Shown here: in pieces, positions 36,476 through 45,682 of the stretch
How positions within the stretch are numbered: position 1 is the stretch's first letter
How the letters are laid out: each line of letters starts with the position of its first letter
Assembly (NCBI RefSeq): GCF_012641185.1
Contig: NZ_JAAXLK010000008.1
Span: forward strand, 1 to 64,000
DNA length: 64,000 nucleotides
Source: Levilactobacillus tujiorum
GTDB lineage: Bacteria > Bacillota > Bacilli > Lactobacillales > Lactobacillaceae
Reading direction: 5' to 3'
Made by a program: the position numbers and the translations under genes
Notes under the pieces: generated by a model
Database searches by the model: none
Seen by the model: only the letters and a program-made list of their open reading frames with translations
Told to the model about the DNA's origin: nothing

Positions 36476-37678
36476 TTACTTCACCTCACTGTGGTTTTTC
36501 TTGAGCCGCTTCACAATCGCGGTCACATTCTTCACAAAAGCCTCAATCTCAGCACTCGTGGTCTGTTGACCAAACGAAAGACGAATGGACTCCGCAATCC
36601 GGGGGCTCTTCTCGCCAAACATCGCAGTCAACACATGTGACGGTTCGATTGACCCCGCCGTGCAGGCTGATCCGCCAGAAACCGCAATTCCTGCTAGATC
36701 CAAATTGGTCTGCATCACATAAGTTGAAATACCTTTAATCCAAATGTTCAGAACGTGGTCTAGGTTTTCGCCTTCGAGGGAACCGTTGATCTCAAAGTCT
36801 ACGCCATTGGCGGTGAGCCCCTTAACGACCTGTTCCTTGAACCCATGAAAACGGGCACGCTTTTCGGCTTTAGCTTCCGGCGTTAGCAACTCAGCTGCCT
36901 TAGCAAAGCCCGCAATGGCGGGAACATTTTCCGTTCCGGCCCGTCGCTTCTCTTCTTGATCGCCGCCCTTAATCAGGCTAGGAAAGTTAATCCCTTCGCG
37001 CTTGTAAAGGAACCCAATCATCTTAGGCCCGTTGATCTTATGCGCTGAGGTTGACAGCATATCAATGTGATCACGTTGAACATCAATATCTAACAACCCA
37101 TAAGTCTGAACGGCATCGGTATGGAACCACGCCTGATGATCCTTCAAGATCTCACCAATCTCGTGAATTGGCATCCGACTACCGACCTCATTATTTCCCA
37201 TCATAATCGTGACCAAAATCGTATCGTCACGTAGGGCTACCTTAAAATCATCTAGGCTGATCCGTCCGTGCTCGTCAACTGGCAGATAGGTGACCTCAAA
37301 TCCTTGCTCTTCCAGGGCATGTAGTGGTCGCAACACAGCTTCATGCTCGATCGCCGTGGTAATAATATGCTTGCCCAGAGATTGGCGGGCCACCGCGGTC
37401 TGCGTAATCGCCGTATTATCGCCCTCACTACCACCACTAGTGAAGATAATCTCCTCGTCACTCGCCGCATTGATACTGTCGGCGATTACCTGACGACTAT
37501 TCTCCATAATCGTATGTGCTTGACGGCCCAAACCATACAGGGTCGAGGCGTTGCCATAGACATTGGCCATCTTATCCGTCATCTCTGCCAAGACCTCTGG
37601 GGCCATCGGCGTTGTTGCAGCGTTATCCAGGTAAATTTCCTTGACCGCGTTGCTGTTGTCAATATGAATCTCTTGCAC
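36476..37678 (-). CDS. iscS: Cysteine desulfurase (IscS/NifS family)
   Basis: This PLP enzyme takes sulfur from cysteine to supply tRNA thiolation and related pathways. The 400-residue protein shows YLDNAATTPM near the start and the PLP-binding Lys in STSAHKINGPKMIGF. The sulfur-accepting Cys is in SGGSACTAGSIEPSHVL, and SIRLSFG lies near the end. It starts at GTG (37678), 8 nt after AGGAGG. With mnmA nearby, its main role is probably 2-thiouridine formation, as proposed for the IscS-like enzyme next to mnmA in many Bacillota. Confidence 0.94.
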   Translation of the reverse strand: MQEIHIDNSNAVKEIYLDNAATTPMAPEVLAEMTDKMANVYGNASTLYGLGRQAHTIMENSRQVIADSINAASDEEIIFTSGGSEGDNTAITQTAVARQSLGKHIITTAIEHEAVLRPLHALEEQGFEVTYLPVDEHGRISLDDFKVALRDDTILVTIMMGNNEVGSRMPIHEIGEILKDHQAWFHTDAVQTYGLLDIDVQRDHIDMLSTSAHKINGPKMIGFLYKREGINFPSLIKGGDQEEKRRAGTENVPAIAGFAKAAELLTPEAKAEKRARFHGFKEQVVKGLTANGVDFEINGSLEGENLDHVLNIWIKGISTYVMQTNLDLAGIAVSGGSACTAGSIEPSHVLTAMFGEKSPRIAESIRLSFGQQTTSAEIEAFVKNVTAIVKRLKKNHSEVK

Positions 37679-37703
37679 CCTTAAAACCTCCTGAGTGGCC
37701 GAG

Positions 37704-38396
37704 TTAGTCTTGCGCGGCTAACAGGGCTAATAGCATCTGTGCAGAACGGTGTCCCGCATCAATAATAAAATCATCAAAGTTAACACCTGAATCGTTATCC
37801 GCATTGTCGGACATAGCCCGTACAACCACGTAAGGAACGTCAAATTGATGAGCAACTTGACCAACTGCGGCGCCTTCCATTTCACCAGATAATGCATCTG
37901 GGAAGTGGTCCATGATCGTCTTGATCGCAGCCGGACTATTCAAGAATTGATCGCCAGAAACAATGAGTCCCAGCTTCGTCTTCAGTCCTGTATCAGCGGC
38001 TGCGGCCACAATCTTTTCGCCCCACTCCTTAGAAGCGGCAAAGCGAGCTGGTTGTTGTGGGAGTTGGCCATATTCGTAACCAAATGCCCGTGCATCGGCA
38101 TCGTGGTAAGCCGTTTCCGTCGATACAACCACGTCACCAATCGTCAAATCAGGTGCCAAGGCCCCCGCAGAACCAGAGTTGATCACAATATCAACGTTGA
38201 ATTGGGTGATGAGTAGTGCCGTCGTTAAACCAGCCTCTACTTTACCAATCCCTGAACGTACCAGGACAACCGCTTGACCGCTAATGGTCCCTTCGTAAAA
38301 TTCTAGCCCGTGAATGTCAACGGTTTTGGCATCCTGCAATGCTTCGTGTAGTTCCTTAATTTCTTCTTCCATGGCGCAAAGAATTCCAAATGTCAT
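37704..38396 (-). CDS. mtnN: 5'-methylthioadenosine/S-adenosylhomocysteine nucleosidase
   Basis: MtnN (Pfs) removes adenine from methylthioadenosine and S-adenosylhomocysteine, detoxifying products of SAM use. At 230 residues it is full length: MTFGILCAMEEEIKEL carries the catalytic Glu, SGIGKVEAGLTTALLI follows, and VINSGSAGALAP comes next. SGEMEGAAVGQVA and VRAMSDNAD supply the substrate-site Glu/Met and the catalytic Asp. SD AAGGAGCG. It sits 25 nt before iscS and is probably co-transcribed with it. Upstream lies copy E of the dispersed element. Confidence 0.95.
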   Translation of the reverse strand: MTFGILCAMEEEIKELHEALQDAKTVDIHGLEFYEGTISGQAVVLVRSGIGKVEAGLTTALLITQFNVDIVINSGSAGALAPDLTIGDVVVSTETAYHDADARAFGYEYGQLPQQPARFAASKEWGEKIVAAAADTGLKTKLGLIVSGDQFLNSPAAIKTIMDHFPDALSGEMEGAAVGQVAHQFDVPYVVVRAMSDNADNDSGVNFDDFIIDAGHRSAQMLLALLAAQD

Positions 38397-38512
38397 GTGA
38401 TGTTGTCGCTCCTTAATTATTTAATTATCCATCTAAAGGTTGAAAGAATAAAATACCTGCCTTATCCCCATATCAATAAGGATTCGCACTGATAAATTAG
38501 ATTAAATTGGCC

Positions 38513-38804
38513 GCACTCTGGCTCTAATTGTGGTTTACCAAAACAACAACTGAAAAAGTGCGGCTGCCTAGTGATTTGAGTCTAACTGATCACAATTTTA
38601 TCAGTCATCATCCTCAGTTGCTCAGGAACACTGTGTCAGCCGAGAGGTCGGCAGATATGGGCTCAGGCACGTCGTTCTACTTAGTCAGTAAGTGAATTTC
38701 TTACTGGCTTAGTAGAAAACCAAGCTTGGCGACTCGGCACTTTCGAGGCTTCAAGTTGTGTTCGCACCGTTCCAGCCCATATCTGCCGACCGGTAAGGCG
38801 CCAG
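38513..38804 (+). repeat. Dispersed structured intergenic element, copy E (divergent subtype)
   Basis: The layout is the same as in copies A, B, C and F, with different bases. GTGTCAGCCGAGAG opens the 3' module, as in copy A. A perfect 17-bp basal stem follows: GTCGGCAGATATGGGCT at 38647-38663 and AGCCCATATCTGCCGAC at 38774-38790. Its first hairpin (38676-38716) is TCTACTTAGTCAGTAAG, loop TGAATTT, then CTTACTGGCTTAGTAGA. The 3' end is CGGTAAGGCG, as elsewhere. Its 5' part (TCTAACTGATCAC...) aligns with copy A. It lies between the gene at 38825 and the mtnN start. Confidence 0.8.
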
Positions 38805-38824
38805 GACTTACCTAATTTTAAAGT

Positions 38825-39130
38825 CTAATGAAACAGGAACAAGATCAGGTACACGATAATAATCATCGCGCTTAACCAAAAAATCGCCCAGTTTAACCGG
38901 TGACCCAGCCGCTTTTGCTTCACGTCGGCTGAATTGACCCGCTGATCAATGGGTGGTTCGTCAGTTGGTTCATTACCTTTGGGCTGCCCATGCTTCCTGG
39001 CATACTCTTTTTCAACCTGTACCCGTTTGCGGTCACGTTCTTGAAAGTCTTTTTCCGCCTGTTCTTGTTCACGGCGGTAATCAGCCCGCGTCTTGGGTTG
39101 ATCGTTGCGATCTTGCCAATCATCATTCAT
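38825..39130 (-). CDS. Small C-terminally anchored membrane protein of unknown function
   Basis: About 101 residues (MNDDWQDRNDQPKTRADYR...). The first 75 residues are very polar and charged, with many Lys/Arg/Glu/Gln, and probably form helix or disorder. One hydrophobic helix (WAIFWLSAMIIIVYLILFLF) closes the protein, so it is a tail-anchored-like protein facing the cytosol. I do not recognise a named family. The start is the ATG at 39130 after AGTAGG, with a GTG at 39139 as alternative. It follows the Nudix gene almost without a gap. Confidence 0.7.
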   Translation of the reverse strand: MNDDWQDRNDQPKTRADYRREQEQAEKDFQERDRKRVQVEKEYARKHGQPKGNEPTDEPPIDQRVNSADVKQKRLGHRLNWAIFWLSAMIIIVYLILFLFH

Positions 39131-39139
39131 CGCTGTCAC

Positions 39140-39682
39140 CTACTTCTGCAATAACCAGTAATAGATGGCCGTGATCGTCTTGGCGTCATTAATCTCGCCG
39201 CTCTCAATCATGGCCTGCGCTTCTTGCTTCGTGACCGTTAAAATTTCCAGATTCTCCCCCTGATCACGCGGTAATTTCGTCGTTACGGGTTTTAAATCCG
39301 TCGCCATAAAGAGGGTCATGTACTCATCAGAAAAACCGACGCTTGAGTAGAACCCAGTAATCCGTTTTAACTGGCCCGGCTGGTACCGAATTTCTTCATT
39401 GAGTTCGCGCCGTACGGCATGTTCAACGTTATCCGCATCCCGACTATCTAATTTACCGGCCGGAATTTCTAACGTTGCTGCCGCAATCGGTGCTCGCCAT
39501 TGCCGCTCCAAAATCATTTTATGATCATCCGTCAGTGCCAGGATGCCAACCGCACCGGCATGCCGAACGATCTCACGGGTGGCGGTGTCCCCATTAGGCA
39601 GCCGCACCTGTTGTCGTTCTAATTTGACAATCACACCGTCATAAAGTTCCTCGGTGGATTCAACGTGTTCTTCTAAGTCCAT
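39140..39682 (-). CDS. Nudix hydrolase, ADP-ribose pyrophosphatase type
   Basis: A 180-residue Nudix enzyme resembling ADP-ribose pyrophosphatases (NudF). The Nudix helix is AGKLDSRDADNVEHAVRREL, followed by NEEIRYQ. The catalytic RELNEE is intact. The segment between the Gly and the RE is two residues longer than the classical box, and its first Glu is Asp, a variant I believe is common in lactobacillal members. The flanking ILERQWRAPIAAATLEIPAGK and SDEYMTLFMATDL segments fit ADP-ribose hydrolysis. SD GAGGAGG. It lies between the cold-shock gene (1-nt gap) and the small membrane-protein gene. Confidence 0.88.
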   Translation of the reverse strand: MDLEEHVESTEELYDGVIVKLERQQVRLPNGDTATREIVRHAGAVGILALTDDHKMILERQWRAPIAAATLEIPAGKLDSRDADNVEHAVRRELNEEIRYQPGQLKRITGFYSSVGFSDEYMTLFMATDLKPVTTKLPRDQGENLEILTVTKQEAQAMIESGEINDAKTITAIYYWLLQK

Positions 39683-39683
39683 G

Positions 39684-39914
39684 TTAAGCCTCCTCAGCAG
39701 TGCCCGTCATGACCGGAGTCACTTTAGCTGCCTGTGGCCCACGGATTCCTTGGACAATCACGAATTGCACGGTCTGACCCGGTTCCAATTTACGGAAGCC
39801 TTCACCTTCACCCAGAATGCCGGTGTAATACACAAACACATCGTCACCCGCGGGCGTCGTGATAAACCCAAAACCGCGTTGTTCACTGTAACTCTTTACT
39901 TTTCCGGTTAACAT
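39684..39914 (-). CDS. Cold-shock-domain protein
   Basis: A 76-residue single-domain cold-shock protein. It binds single-stranded RNA or DNA through RNP1 (RGFGFI) and RNP2 (DVFVYY), both near the N-terminus. It continues LEPGQTVQFVIVQGIRGPQAAKV, the usual last strand, with a short extra tail (TPVMTGTAEEA). The ATG at 39914 follows GGGAGGG. It is the first gene of a three-gene set with the Nudix and membrane-protein genes. In RNP2 the usual VHY is VYY. Confidence 0.88.
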   Translation of the reverse strand: MLTGKVKSYSEQRGFGFITTPAGDDVFVYYTGILGEGEGFRKLEPGQTVQFVIVQGIRGPQAAKVTPVMTGTAEEA

Positions 39915-40032
39915 GGTATCCCTCCCATACATAGCACAAATTATACTCGCTTGACCAGTAGACCGCAAACGGCGGGCCTTGTCAACCCACAGAAGCCGCA
40001 GGTACCACTGCTTTCCGCTTGGTTATCGCATT

Positions 40033-40074
40033 CAAAAAGGCCGTCCCAGCTGCATCCCTCACAGGAATACGGCC
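40033..40074 (-). terminator. Terminator of ileS
   Basis: GGCCGT and ACGGCC pair around an interior that can fold further, and are followed by five T on the minus strand, about 50 nt past the ileS stop. Confidence 0.75.
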
Positions 40075-40125
40075 GTGACGACCCTCTATCTTTTACTTAA
40101 GCTTAACGTTTCGTCAGCCTAACGT

Positions 40126-42939
40126 TTACTTTTCGTCGAAACCTTCTGTCGCCGTCTCAGGGAAATTGGCCCGTACAATAGCGGCACACCGGGCACAGAA
40201 GTGTGGGTAGTCCTTGTCACTACCAACATCTTCCTTAGTCAACCGGCAACGGTCACAAACCTCACCGGCAGCTGGCGTCACTTTAACCGCCACGTGATCG
40301 AAGCTCAGCGCATCGGCTGGTGCTTGATCCAAAGCAGCGAAGTCTAAGCCAGAAACCAAGAGGATCTGTTGAACGTTAACGTCCAATTTATCCAGTAGCG
40401 TCTTGGTCTGATCGTCAATGTACAGATCGAGGTGAGCTTCAGCAGCCTTCCCGATCAACTTGGCATTCCGCGCCTCTTCCAAGGCCTTCAAGACGTGGCT
40501 CCGCAGCTTCATGAAGTGATCCCAAGCAGAGTTTTCACTGCTATCTTCAACTTCATTTGCATCGTCCAGATCCATGACCTTAGGCATCTCAGCCAATTGC
40601 ACGAAGTCTTCTGGTTCTTTCAAGAAGCCCCAAAGTTCTTCGGCCGTGTGTGGCAGAATTGGTGTGATCAGCTTGGTCAAGCTAACGGCAATCTGGTAGA
40701 AGACCGTTTGCATTGACCGACGAGCCGGACTATCCGCGGCATCAATGTACAAGATGTCCTTGGCAAAGTCCAAGTAGAACGCTGACAGATCCGTGACAAC
40801 AAAGTTGATCAATTCCTTGTAAATGTTCAGGAAGTCAAAGTTGTCGTAGTGGCTCTCAACACTCTTGGTGAAGGCGTTCAACTTGTACAGCATGTGCCGG
40901 TCAACCGACGTCAATTGGTCATAAGCCACGGCATCGGTCTTAGGATCGAAGTCACTGGTGTTAGCCAACAGGTAACGCATGGTGTTCCGCAGCTTCTTGT
41001 AGCTATCGGAAATCTTCACGAACCCTTCCGTCGCCACCCGCACGTCAGCTGATGAATCCACCGAAGTGACCCAGAGGCGAACGATATCTGCCCCCATCTT
41101 CTTGATAATTTCATCAGGCGCAATCGTATTTCCTAAGGACTTGGACATCTTGTGACCGTCTTTGTCCAACGTAAATCCTTGGGAGACAACCTGCTTGTAA
41201 GGCGCCTTTCCCGTTGCGGCCACACTGGTAATTAAACTAGAGTTAAACCAGCCACGGTATTGGTCGGAACCTTCCAGGTAAAGATCTGCTGGGAAGTCGA
41301 GGTAATCACGTTCTGCCAAGACCCCTTGATGAGACGAGCCGGAGTCGAACCAAACATCCATGATGTCAGTTTCCTTGGTGAATTCACCGTGGGGCGAGTG
41401 TTCGCTCGTGAAGCCTTCAGGCAATAAGTCCTTAGCATCACGTTTGAACCAAATGTTAGAGCCATATTGACCAAACAAGTCCGCCACATGATCCACCGTT
41501 TCCGGCGTGATGATGGCTTCACCGTCTTCACCATAGAAGATTGGCAATGGCACACCCCAGACCCGTTGACGGGAGATAACCCAGTCGCCACGGTCCTTGA
41601 TCATGTTAGCTAACCGCCGTTGACCCCAGTCTGGCTGGAATTTAACGTCCTTCAAGGTTGCTAAGATTTCATCACGAATCTTGTCCACGGAAGCAAACCA
41701 TTGTGGGGTTGCCCGGAAGATGACTGGTTTCTTCGTCCGCCAATCAAATGGGTAACTGTGTTCGTAAGGCATGTAGTCAAGCAAGGCGTTGTTGGCCTTT
41801 AACTTGTCCAACGCAATTTGGTTGGCATCTTCATAGAAGACACCCGCGAAATCCGGACCAGCCTCTTCCGTCATGTAACCTTGGTCATTTACGGGAACTA
41901 AGACTGGTAAGTTGTACAATTTACCAACGTTGAAGTCATCTTCACCTAAACCTGGTGCCGTATGAACCAGACCAGTCCCAGAATCAGTGGTCACAAAGTC
42001 GCCGAGCATCACCACTAGCTTCCGGTCCGCAATGAATGGGTGTTGGGCAATGATGTTGTCCATGTCTTGCCCCATCACGGTCTTCAAGACCTTAACGTCC
42101 TTCCAACCAAAGCGTTCTGCGTTTTCAGCCACTAATTCGTTGGCTAACACAAACTTCCGGTCTTCACCAGCCGGCTGAACAACGGCGTATTCAATACCAG
42201 CATCAATCGTGATTCCTTCAGAACCAGGAATGGTCCAAGGCGTCGTCGTCCAAACCACCAGGTAAGTATCGTCGTCTAAGACACCCTTACCGTCGATCAC
42301 CTTTTCACCATAGAATGCAGATGGTGACGTCACATCGTGGTATTCAACTTCGGCTTCCGCCATTGCTGATTCGGAAGACCATGACCAGTAGACGGGCTTC
42401 TTCCCCTTGTAGATCAGGCCACGCTTGGCCATTTCACCAAAGACCCGAACTTCAGCCGCTTCAAACTCTGGCTTTAATGTCAAATAAGGATTATCCCATT
42501 CGGCAGAAACACCCAAGCGTTTGAAACCATCACGCTGCAGGTTAACTTGCTTCAACGCGTATTCGCGGCAAAGGTCCCGGAACTCAGCCGTGGACATCTT
42601 TTTACGGTCGTAACCAGCCTTGGTCAATTGTTGTTCAATAGGCAACCCATGAGTATCCCATCCGGGAACATATGGTGCCCGATAGCCGCTCATGGACTTG
42701 TAACGCACAATGATATCCTTGGAAATCTTGTTCAACGCATGACCCATGTGAATGGGACCATTGGCGTATGGCGGGCCATCGTGCAGAATAAACGTTGGCT
42801 TCCCCTCGTTTAATTTTTGGCGGGCTTCGTAAATCTTGTTTTCAGCCCAGACTTTTTGTCGTTCAACTTCCTTGACCGGCAAATTGCCACGCATCTTGAA
42901 CTTGGTCTTGCCCAAGTTCAATGTGTCTTTCACTCGCAT
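40126..42939 (-). CDS. ileS: Isoleucyl-tRNA synthetase
   Basis: A class I synthetase of 937 residues that charges tRNA-Ile. The HIGH motif appears as [11 protein letters not shown] (near 64) and KMSKS as [10 protein letters not shown] (near 595). The CP1 editing domain lies between them ([34 protein letters not shown]). The C-terminal zinc finger is CDRC...CARC. This is the Gram-positive type. AGGAGG precedes the ATG. Expression is controlled by an upstream tRNA-Ile T-box. A derivative of the dispersed element and a long hairpin lie between that T-box and the start. Confidence 0.97.
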   Translation of the reverse strand: MRVKDTLNLGKTKFKMRGNLPVKEVERQKVWAENKIYEARQKLNEGKPTFILHDGPPYANGPIHMGHALNKISKDIIVRYKSMSGYRAPYVPGWDTHGLPIEQQLTKAGYDRKKMSTAEFRDLCREYALKQVNLQRDGFKRLGVSAEWDNPYLTLKPEFEAAEVRVFGEMAKRGLIYKGKKPVYWSWSSESAMAEAEVEYHDVTSPSAFYGEKVIDGKGVLDDDTYLVVWTTTPWTIPGSEGITIDAGIEYAVVQPAGEDRKFVLANELVAENAERFGWKDVKVLKTVMGQDMDNIIAQHPFIADRKLVVMLGDFVTTDSGTGLVHTAPGLGEDDFNVGKLYNLPVLVPVNDQGYMTEEAGPDFAGVFYEDANQIALDKLKANNALLDYMPYEHSYPFDWRTKKPVIFRATPQWFASVDKIRDEILATLKDVKFQPDWGQRRLANMIKDRGDWVISRQRVWGVPLPIFYGEDGEAIITPETVDHVADLFGQYGSNIWFKRDAKDLLPEGFTSEHSPHGEFTKETDIMDVWFDSGSSHQGVLAERDYLDFPADLYLEGSDQYRGWFNSSLITSVAATGKAPYKQVVSQGFTLDKDGHKMSKSLGNTIAPDEIIKKMGADIVRLWVTSVDSSADVRVATEGFVKISDSYKKLRNTMRYLLANTSDFDPKTDAVAYDQLTSVDRHMLYKLNAFTKSVESHYDNFDFLNIYKELINFVVTDLSAFYLDFAKDILYIDAADSPARRSMQTVFYQIAVSLTKLITPILPHTAEELWGFLKEPEDFVQLAEMPKVMDLDDANEVEDSSENSAWDHFMKLRSHVLKALEEARNAKLIGKAAEAHLDLYIDDQTKTLLDKLDVNVQQILLVSGLDFAALDQAPADALSFDHVAVKVTPAAGEVCDRCRLTKEDVGSDKDYPHFCARCAAIVRANFPETATEGFDEK

Positions 42940-42984
42940 ACCGTCATTTCCTCCTTCTAATTACTCTAGTCTCACGGTCGGTGA

Positions 42985-43030
42985 ACCGGTGAGCTCAAGC
43001 CATTGCTGTTTCTGGCCTCAGCTCACCGGT
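42985..43030 (-). promoter_or_regulatory. Long hairpin in the ileS leader, after the T-box
   Basis: ACCGGTGAGCT and AGCTCACCGGT form a perfect 11-bp stem around a 24-nt loop that holds a further GCC/GGC pairing. No T run follows, so it is unlikely to terminate transcription. It lies between the T-box terminator and the ileS ribosome site. Confidence 0.55.
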
Positions 43031-43062
43031 CAACCATCCGGATAATTTCTAGCGCCTTACCC

Positions 43063-43108
43063 TAACGCCTTACCGTTCGCCAAATTTGGACTCACTCGCG
43101 GCTACATA
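43063..43108 (-). repeat. Dispersed structured intergenic element, copy G (internally deleted)
   Basis: On the minus strand the 5' end of the module (GTAGCCGCGAGTGAGTC) runs directly through CAAATTTG (43081-43088) into its 3' end (GCGAACGGTAAGGCG). The octamer CAAATTTG occurs once in each arm of full copies, so a deletion between these two direct repeats gives exactly this sequence. The copy sits in the ileS leader in the direction of ileS transcription. Confidence 0.75.
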
Positions 43109-43137
43109 GGGAGTATTACACATCACCTTAACGACAA

Positions 43138-43372
43138 ACAAAAAACGACCCGTCGCTAGGGACGAAGTCGTTCGTGGTACCACCCAATTTTAGAAGATGC
43201 GATGGTCGCACCTTCCCTCAAGGTACCGTATCGGGGTACATCCGCCACAGCCTACCATCGGTTCAGCCATGGGACTTAGAGAGTGATACCGTCTAAACAG
43301 AGTGGGTGTTAGCCTTCCACCGTCGCTAACTCGCTAGTACCATCCGTTTAGTTGGCTTATTTCTCCGCCATT
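43138..43372 (-). promoter_or_regulatory. T-box leader, tRNA-Ile sensing, with terminator
   Basis: The minus strand carries the T-box sequence GGGTGGTACCACG (near 43172-43184), which pairs with the acceptor end of uncharged tRNA. It is followed by a terminator hairpin (AACGAC...GTCGTTTTTT, 43139-43176). Upstream is a stem I region with GGTATCACTC, where ATC is the expected isoleucine specifier codon. It starts directly after divIVA and controls ileS, 200 nt downstream. Confidence 0.92.
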
Positions 43373-43373
43373 A

Positions 43374-44096
43374 TTAGTTATTTTGATCAAAATGTGGTTG
43401 ATCGTTATCTGGGAAAATCACAACGGTCTCACCATTATCATCATTCGAATCCGTAACTGGGCCCTCTTGTACCGGGGTCTCCGTCACAGTTGACTCTGTA
43501 TCGCTTGACTGCGATGAGTCTGAGTTTACGCCTTGCGCGCCCTCGTTGTCAAGTCGCTCCCCGACGACCTTCTTGATTTCCTCATAGCTCGACATTGAGC
43601 CTTCTTTAAGCAAACTGTCCCAGTCATTGGACTTAACGACTTCCAGCTGACTTTCCAGCATGACTTGCAGGCGTTGGCGGAACACACGGGTACTCTTCTT
43701 CAAGTCATCCGTCTCCACGGCTAACTTCTTAGCCCGCTTGGACGCTTCCGTCATAATCTGATTACCTTTATTCGTGGCTTCCGAAACAATATCAGAACTC
43801 TGCTTTTGAGCCTCTCTGATAATGATCTCAGATTCCTTTTGCGAATTGGCCTTAACCTTGTCCGCAGCTTCTTGGGCCACCAAGATGGATTGGTTCAAGG
43901 AGTCCTTCAAGTCGTTAAAATACTTGAGCTTCTCATTAGCTGCATCCAATTGTTCTTCCAAGTCTTTATTGTGATTCAAAGTAATCTGATAATCCTTGAT
44001 AACTTGATCTAAGAAATCGTTGACTTCATCAACGTTGTAACCACGCATCTTCGTGCCAAACTCTTTATTATGAATGTCTAATGGACTTAGTACCAT
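43374..44096 (-). CDS. divIVA: Cell-division protein DivIVA
   Basis: A 240-residue membrane-curvature-sensing coiled-coil protein that marks poles and septa. The N-terminal lipid-binding motif LSPLDIHNKEFGTKMRGYNVDEVNDFLDQVI is followed by two coiled-coil stretches (about 30-70 and 80-165). An acidic Ser/Thr/Gln-rich disordered tail (185-240) ends PHFDQNN. SD GCGGAGGG. It is the last division gene of the cluster before ileS, 16 nt after ylmH. Confidence 0.95.
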   Translation of the reverse strand: MVLSPLDIHNKEFGTKMRGYNVDEVNDFLDQVIKDYQITLNHNKDLEEQLDAANEKLKYFNDLKDSLNQSILVAQEAADKVKANSQKESEIIIREAQKQSSDIVSEATNKGNQIMTEASKRAKKLAVETDDLKKSTRVFRQRLQVMLESQLEVVKSNDWDSLLKEGSMSSYEEIKKVVGERLDNEGAQGVNSDSSQSSDTESTVTETPVQEGPVTDSNDDNGETVVIFPDNDQPHFDQNN

Positions 44097-44112
44097 TGTG
44101 TTCCCTCCGCAT

Positions 44113-44892
44113 CTATTTCTTCAACACCGCTAGGGTGACCCGAATTTTTTCCTTTTTCGTACGACCAGCAACCTCGTCCAGCCGAACCCGACCAAACCCG
44201 CGAACCGAAACAATATCGGCAACATCCAGTTCGTAATCCGGCTTGAGTGTCTCCGTCCAATTGACCCGGACGTGATTGCCTTCAATCAGTTCCTTCGCGC
44301 GGTGCCGGGATAAATGGAAACCGGTCCCCACGATATTATCCAGCCGCAATGACGATAAGGTCGCCGATTCGGCTTCCCACTCGTCAATGGGCGCAATCAG
44401 TGCCGCAAATTCACTGATCACCAATCGCGCCTTAACACGGCCAATATGATCCACCTGACCTGTGAGATAATCTGCCATCGACGCTTCGGTTACCACTTGC
44501 CACGTGGTACCGTCCGTCAAAATATCTCCCAGAATTTCTCTTTCGATGCCCGAGCCAAGTAGTGTGCCCAAGATTTGGCTATGATGTAACGTCGCAAATT
44601 TCACCGGATAATCGACCCGCAACAAGGTTAATTCAAAATCCTTCGCTTCAGGCTCATAGTAATCCGGGTAAAACAACGCCCGTTGCATCTCTGCCAACTC
44701 ATGCCCACCACTAAACTGGACTTTAACGTCAGCCCGATGCGCTAACGTGGTGGCAATGTACACTTGCCGTGGGTTCAAGAAATGCGTGAGGACCGGACGG
44801 TATTCGTCCGCTACTTGTTGCAGCCAGCCACCGACAGCATCAATAAAGGGTGCCTCGTCGGGCCGAAAATGTTGCATGACGTTCTCATCCAC
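44113..44892 (-). CDS. ylmH: S4-domain RNA-binding protein YlmH
   Basis: A 259-residue protein with an N-terminal region like YlmH (TLAHRADVKVQFSGGHELAEMQRALFYP) and a C-terminal S4 RNA-binding domain (LSSLRLDNIVGTGFHLSRHRAKELIEGNHVRVN). YlmH is encoded in Gram-positive dcw clusters and has been linked to division and, more recently, to ribosome rescue or quality control. It starts at GTG after GGGGAGG. It lies between yggT and divIVA in the usual order. Confidence 0.92.
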   Translation of the reverse strand: MDENVMQHFRPDEAPFIDAVGGWLQQVADEYRPVLTHFLNPRQVYIATTLAHRADVKVQFSGGHELAEMQRALFYPDYYEPEAKDFELTLLRVDYPVKFATLHHSQILGTLLGSGIEREILGDILTDGTTWQVVTEASMADYLTGQVDHIGRVKARLVISEFAALIAPIDEWEAESATLSSLRLDNIVGTGFHLSRHRAKELIEGNHVRVNWTETLKPDYELDVADIVSVRGFGRVRLDEVAGRTKKEKIRVTLAVLKK

Positions 44893-44915
44893 GTCTTAAA
44901 CCTCCCCTCAACTGG

Positions 44916-45197
44916 CTAGACCAGTAAACTCAAGACAATGTACTGTAAGTATTGTAGACCGTATTGCACCAGTGATAACACAATAATGGCAACAACCGGA
45001 CCAAACCCCAGTGGCCCTACCGAAATAAAGTTAAAATAACTTAAGAATGGTTCGACCAACCGGCCAATAAATTGACCGAGTTTTGACTGGTAAGCCCCTG
45101 GTAACCAGCTCATTAACGCGTAGACCACAATCAACATGATATAAGCGCTAACGGCCCAGCCGAGGACTTGAAATATTAAATTCACTATTGTTAACAA
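44916..45197 (-). CDS. yggT: YggT family membrane protein (YlmG)
   Basis: A 93-residue integral membrane protein with two hydrophobic segments (about 2-28 and 64-90) separated by the conserved LMSWLPGAYQSKLGQFIGRLVEPFLSYF region, which includes the YggT-type P-F motif. Its role is not settled; in the dcw cluster it is associated with septum placement. It starts at a TTG (45197) 7 nt after AAAGGAGC, and lies 12 nt after sepF. Confidence 0.9.
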   Translation of the reverse strand: MLTIVNLIFQVLGWAVSAYIMLIVVYALMSWLPGAYQSKLGQFIGRLVEPFLSYFNFISVGPLGFGPVVAIIVLSLVQYGLQYLQYIVLSLLV

Positions 45198-45209
45198 GGC
45201 GTCGCTCCT

Positions 45210-45641
45210 TTACTTCGTAAACTGCGTTCCTAAATTAGCTGCGACGTCTCCGCTCACTTCAAAGTTATGCGGGGTGCACAGAAAAATCTGTTCACCAATC
45301 CGTTTGATCTCGCCACCCACTGCAAATGCGGTTCCGTTCAAGAAATCCACGATGCGTTGTGCCTGAGACTCATCAACCCTAGCAAAGTTCACGATCACGG
45401 CATCACCGCTCGTGATTTGCTTGGCAATTGACTTAGCATCGGAATAGATTCGCGGCTCACAAATTGCAATGTGACTGGCATTGGGTTTTGCATTGCGCAT
45501 GGCAACCACCTTTCGACTATCTACCGGTCGACTTGGGGCAGCTGACGTTGATTTTGCTACAGGAGCTTCAGGTTCCTGATAGTCGTCGTCATAATCATCG
45601 TTCACACCGAAAAATTTGCTAAGACTAAACTTCTCCGCCAT
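45210..45641 (-). CDS. sepF: Cell-division protein SepF
   Basis: SepF polymerises into arcs and tethers FtsZ to the membrane. The 143-residue protein begins [20 protein letters not shown], an amphipathic membrane-binding helix. An acidic/Pro-rich linker (20-45) and the SepF core follow, with [27 protein letters not shown] and [30 protein letters not shown]. It is placed directly after ftsZ. Confidence 0.95.
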   Translation of the reverse strand: MAEKFSLSKFFGVNDDYDDDYQEPEAPVAKSTSAAPSRPVDSRKVVAMRNAKPNASHIAICEPRIYSDAKSIAKQITSGDAVIVNFARVDESQAQRIVDFLNGTAFAVGGEIKRIGEQIFLCTPHNFEVSGDVAANLGTQFTK

Positions 45642-45682
45642 GTTTGGCCACTCCTCTCATAACGATCACTACCGGAACGTAA

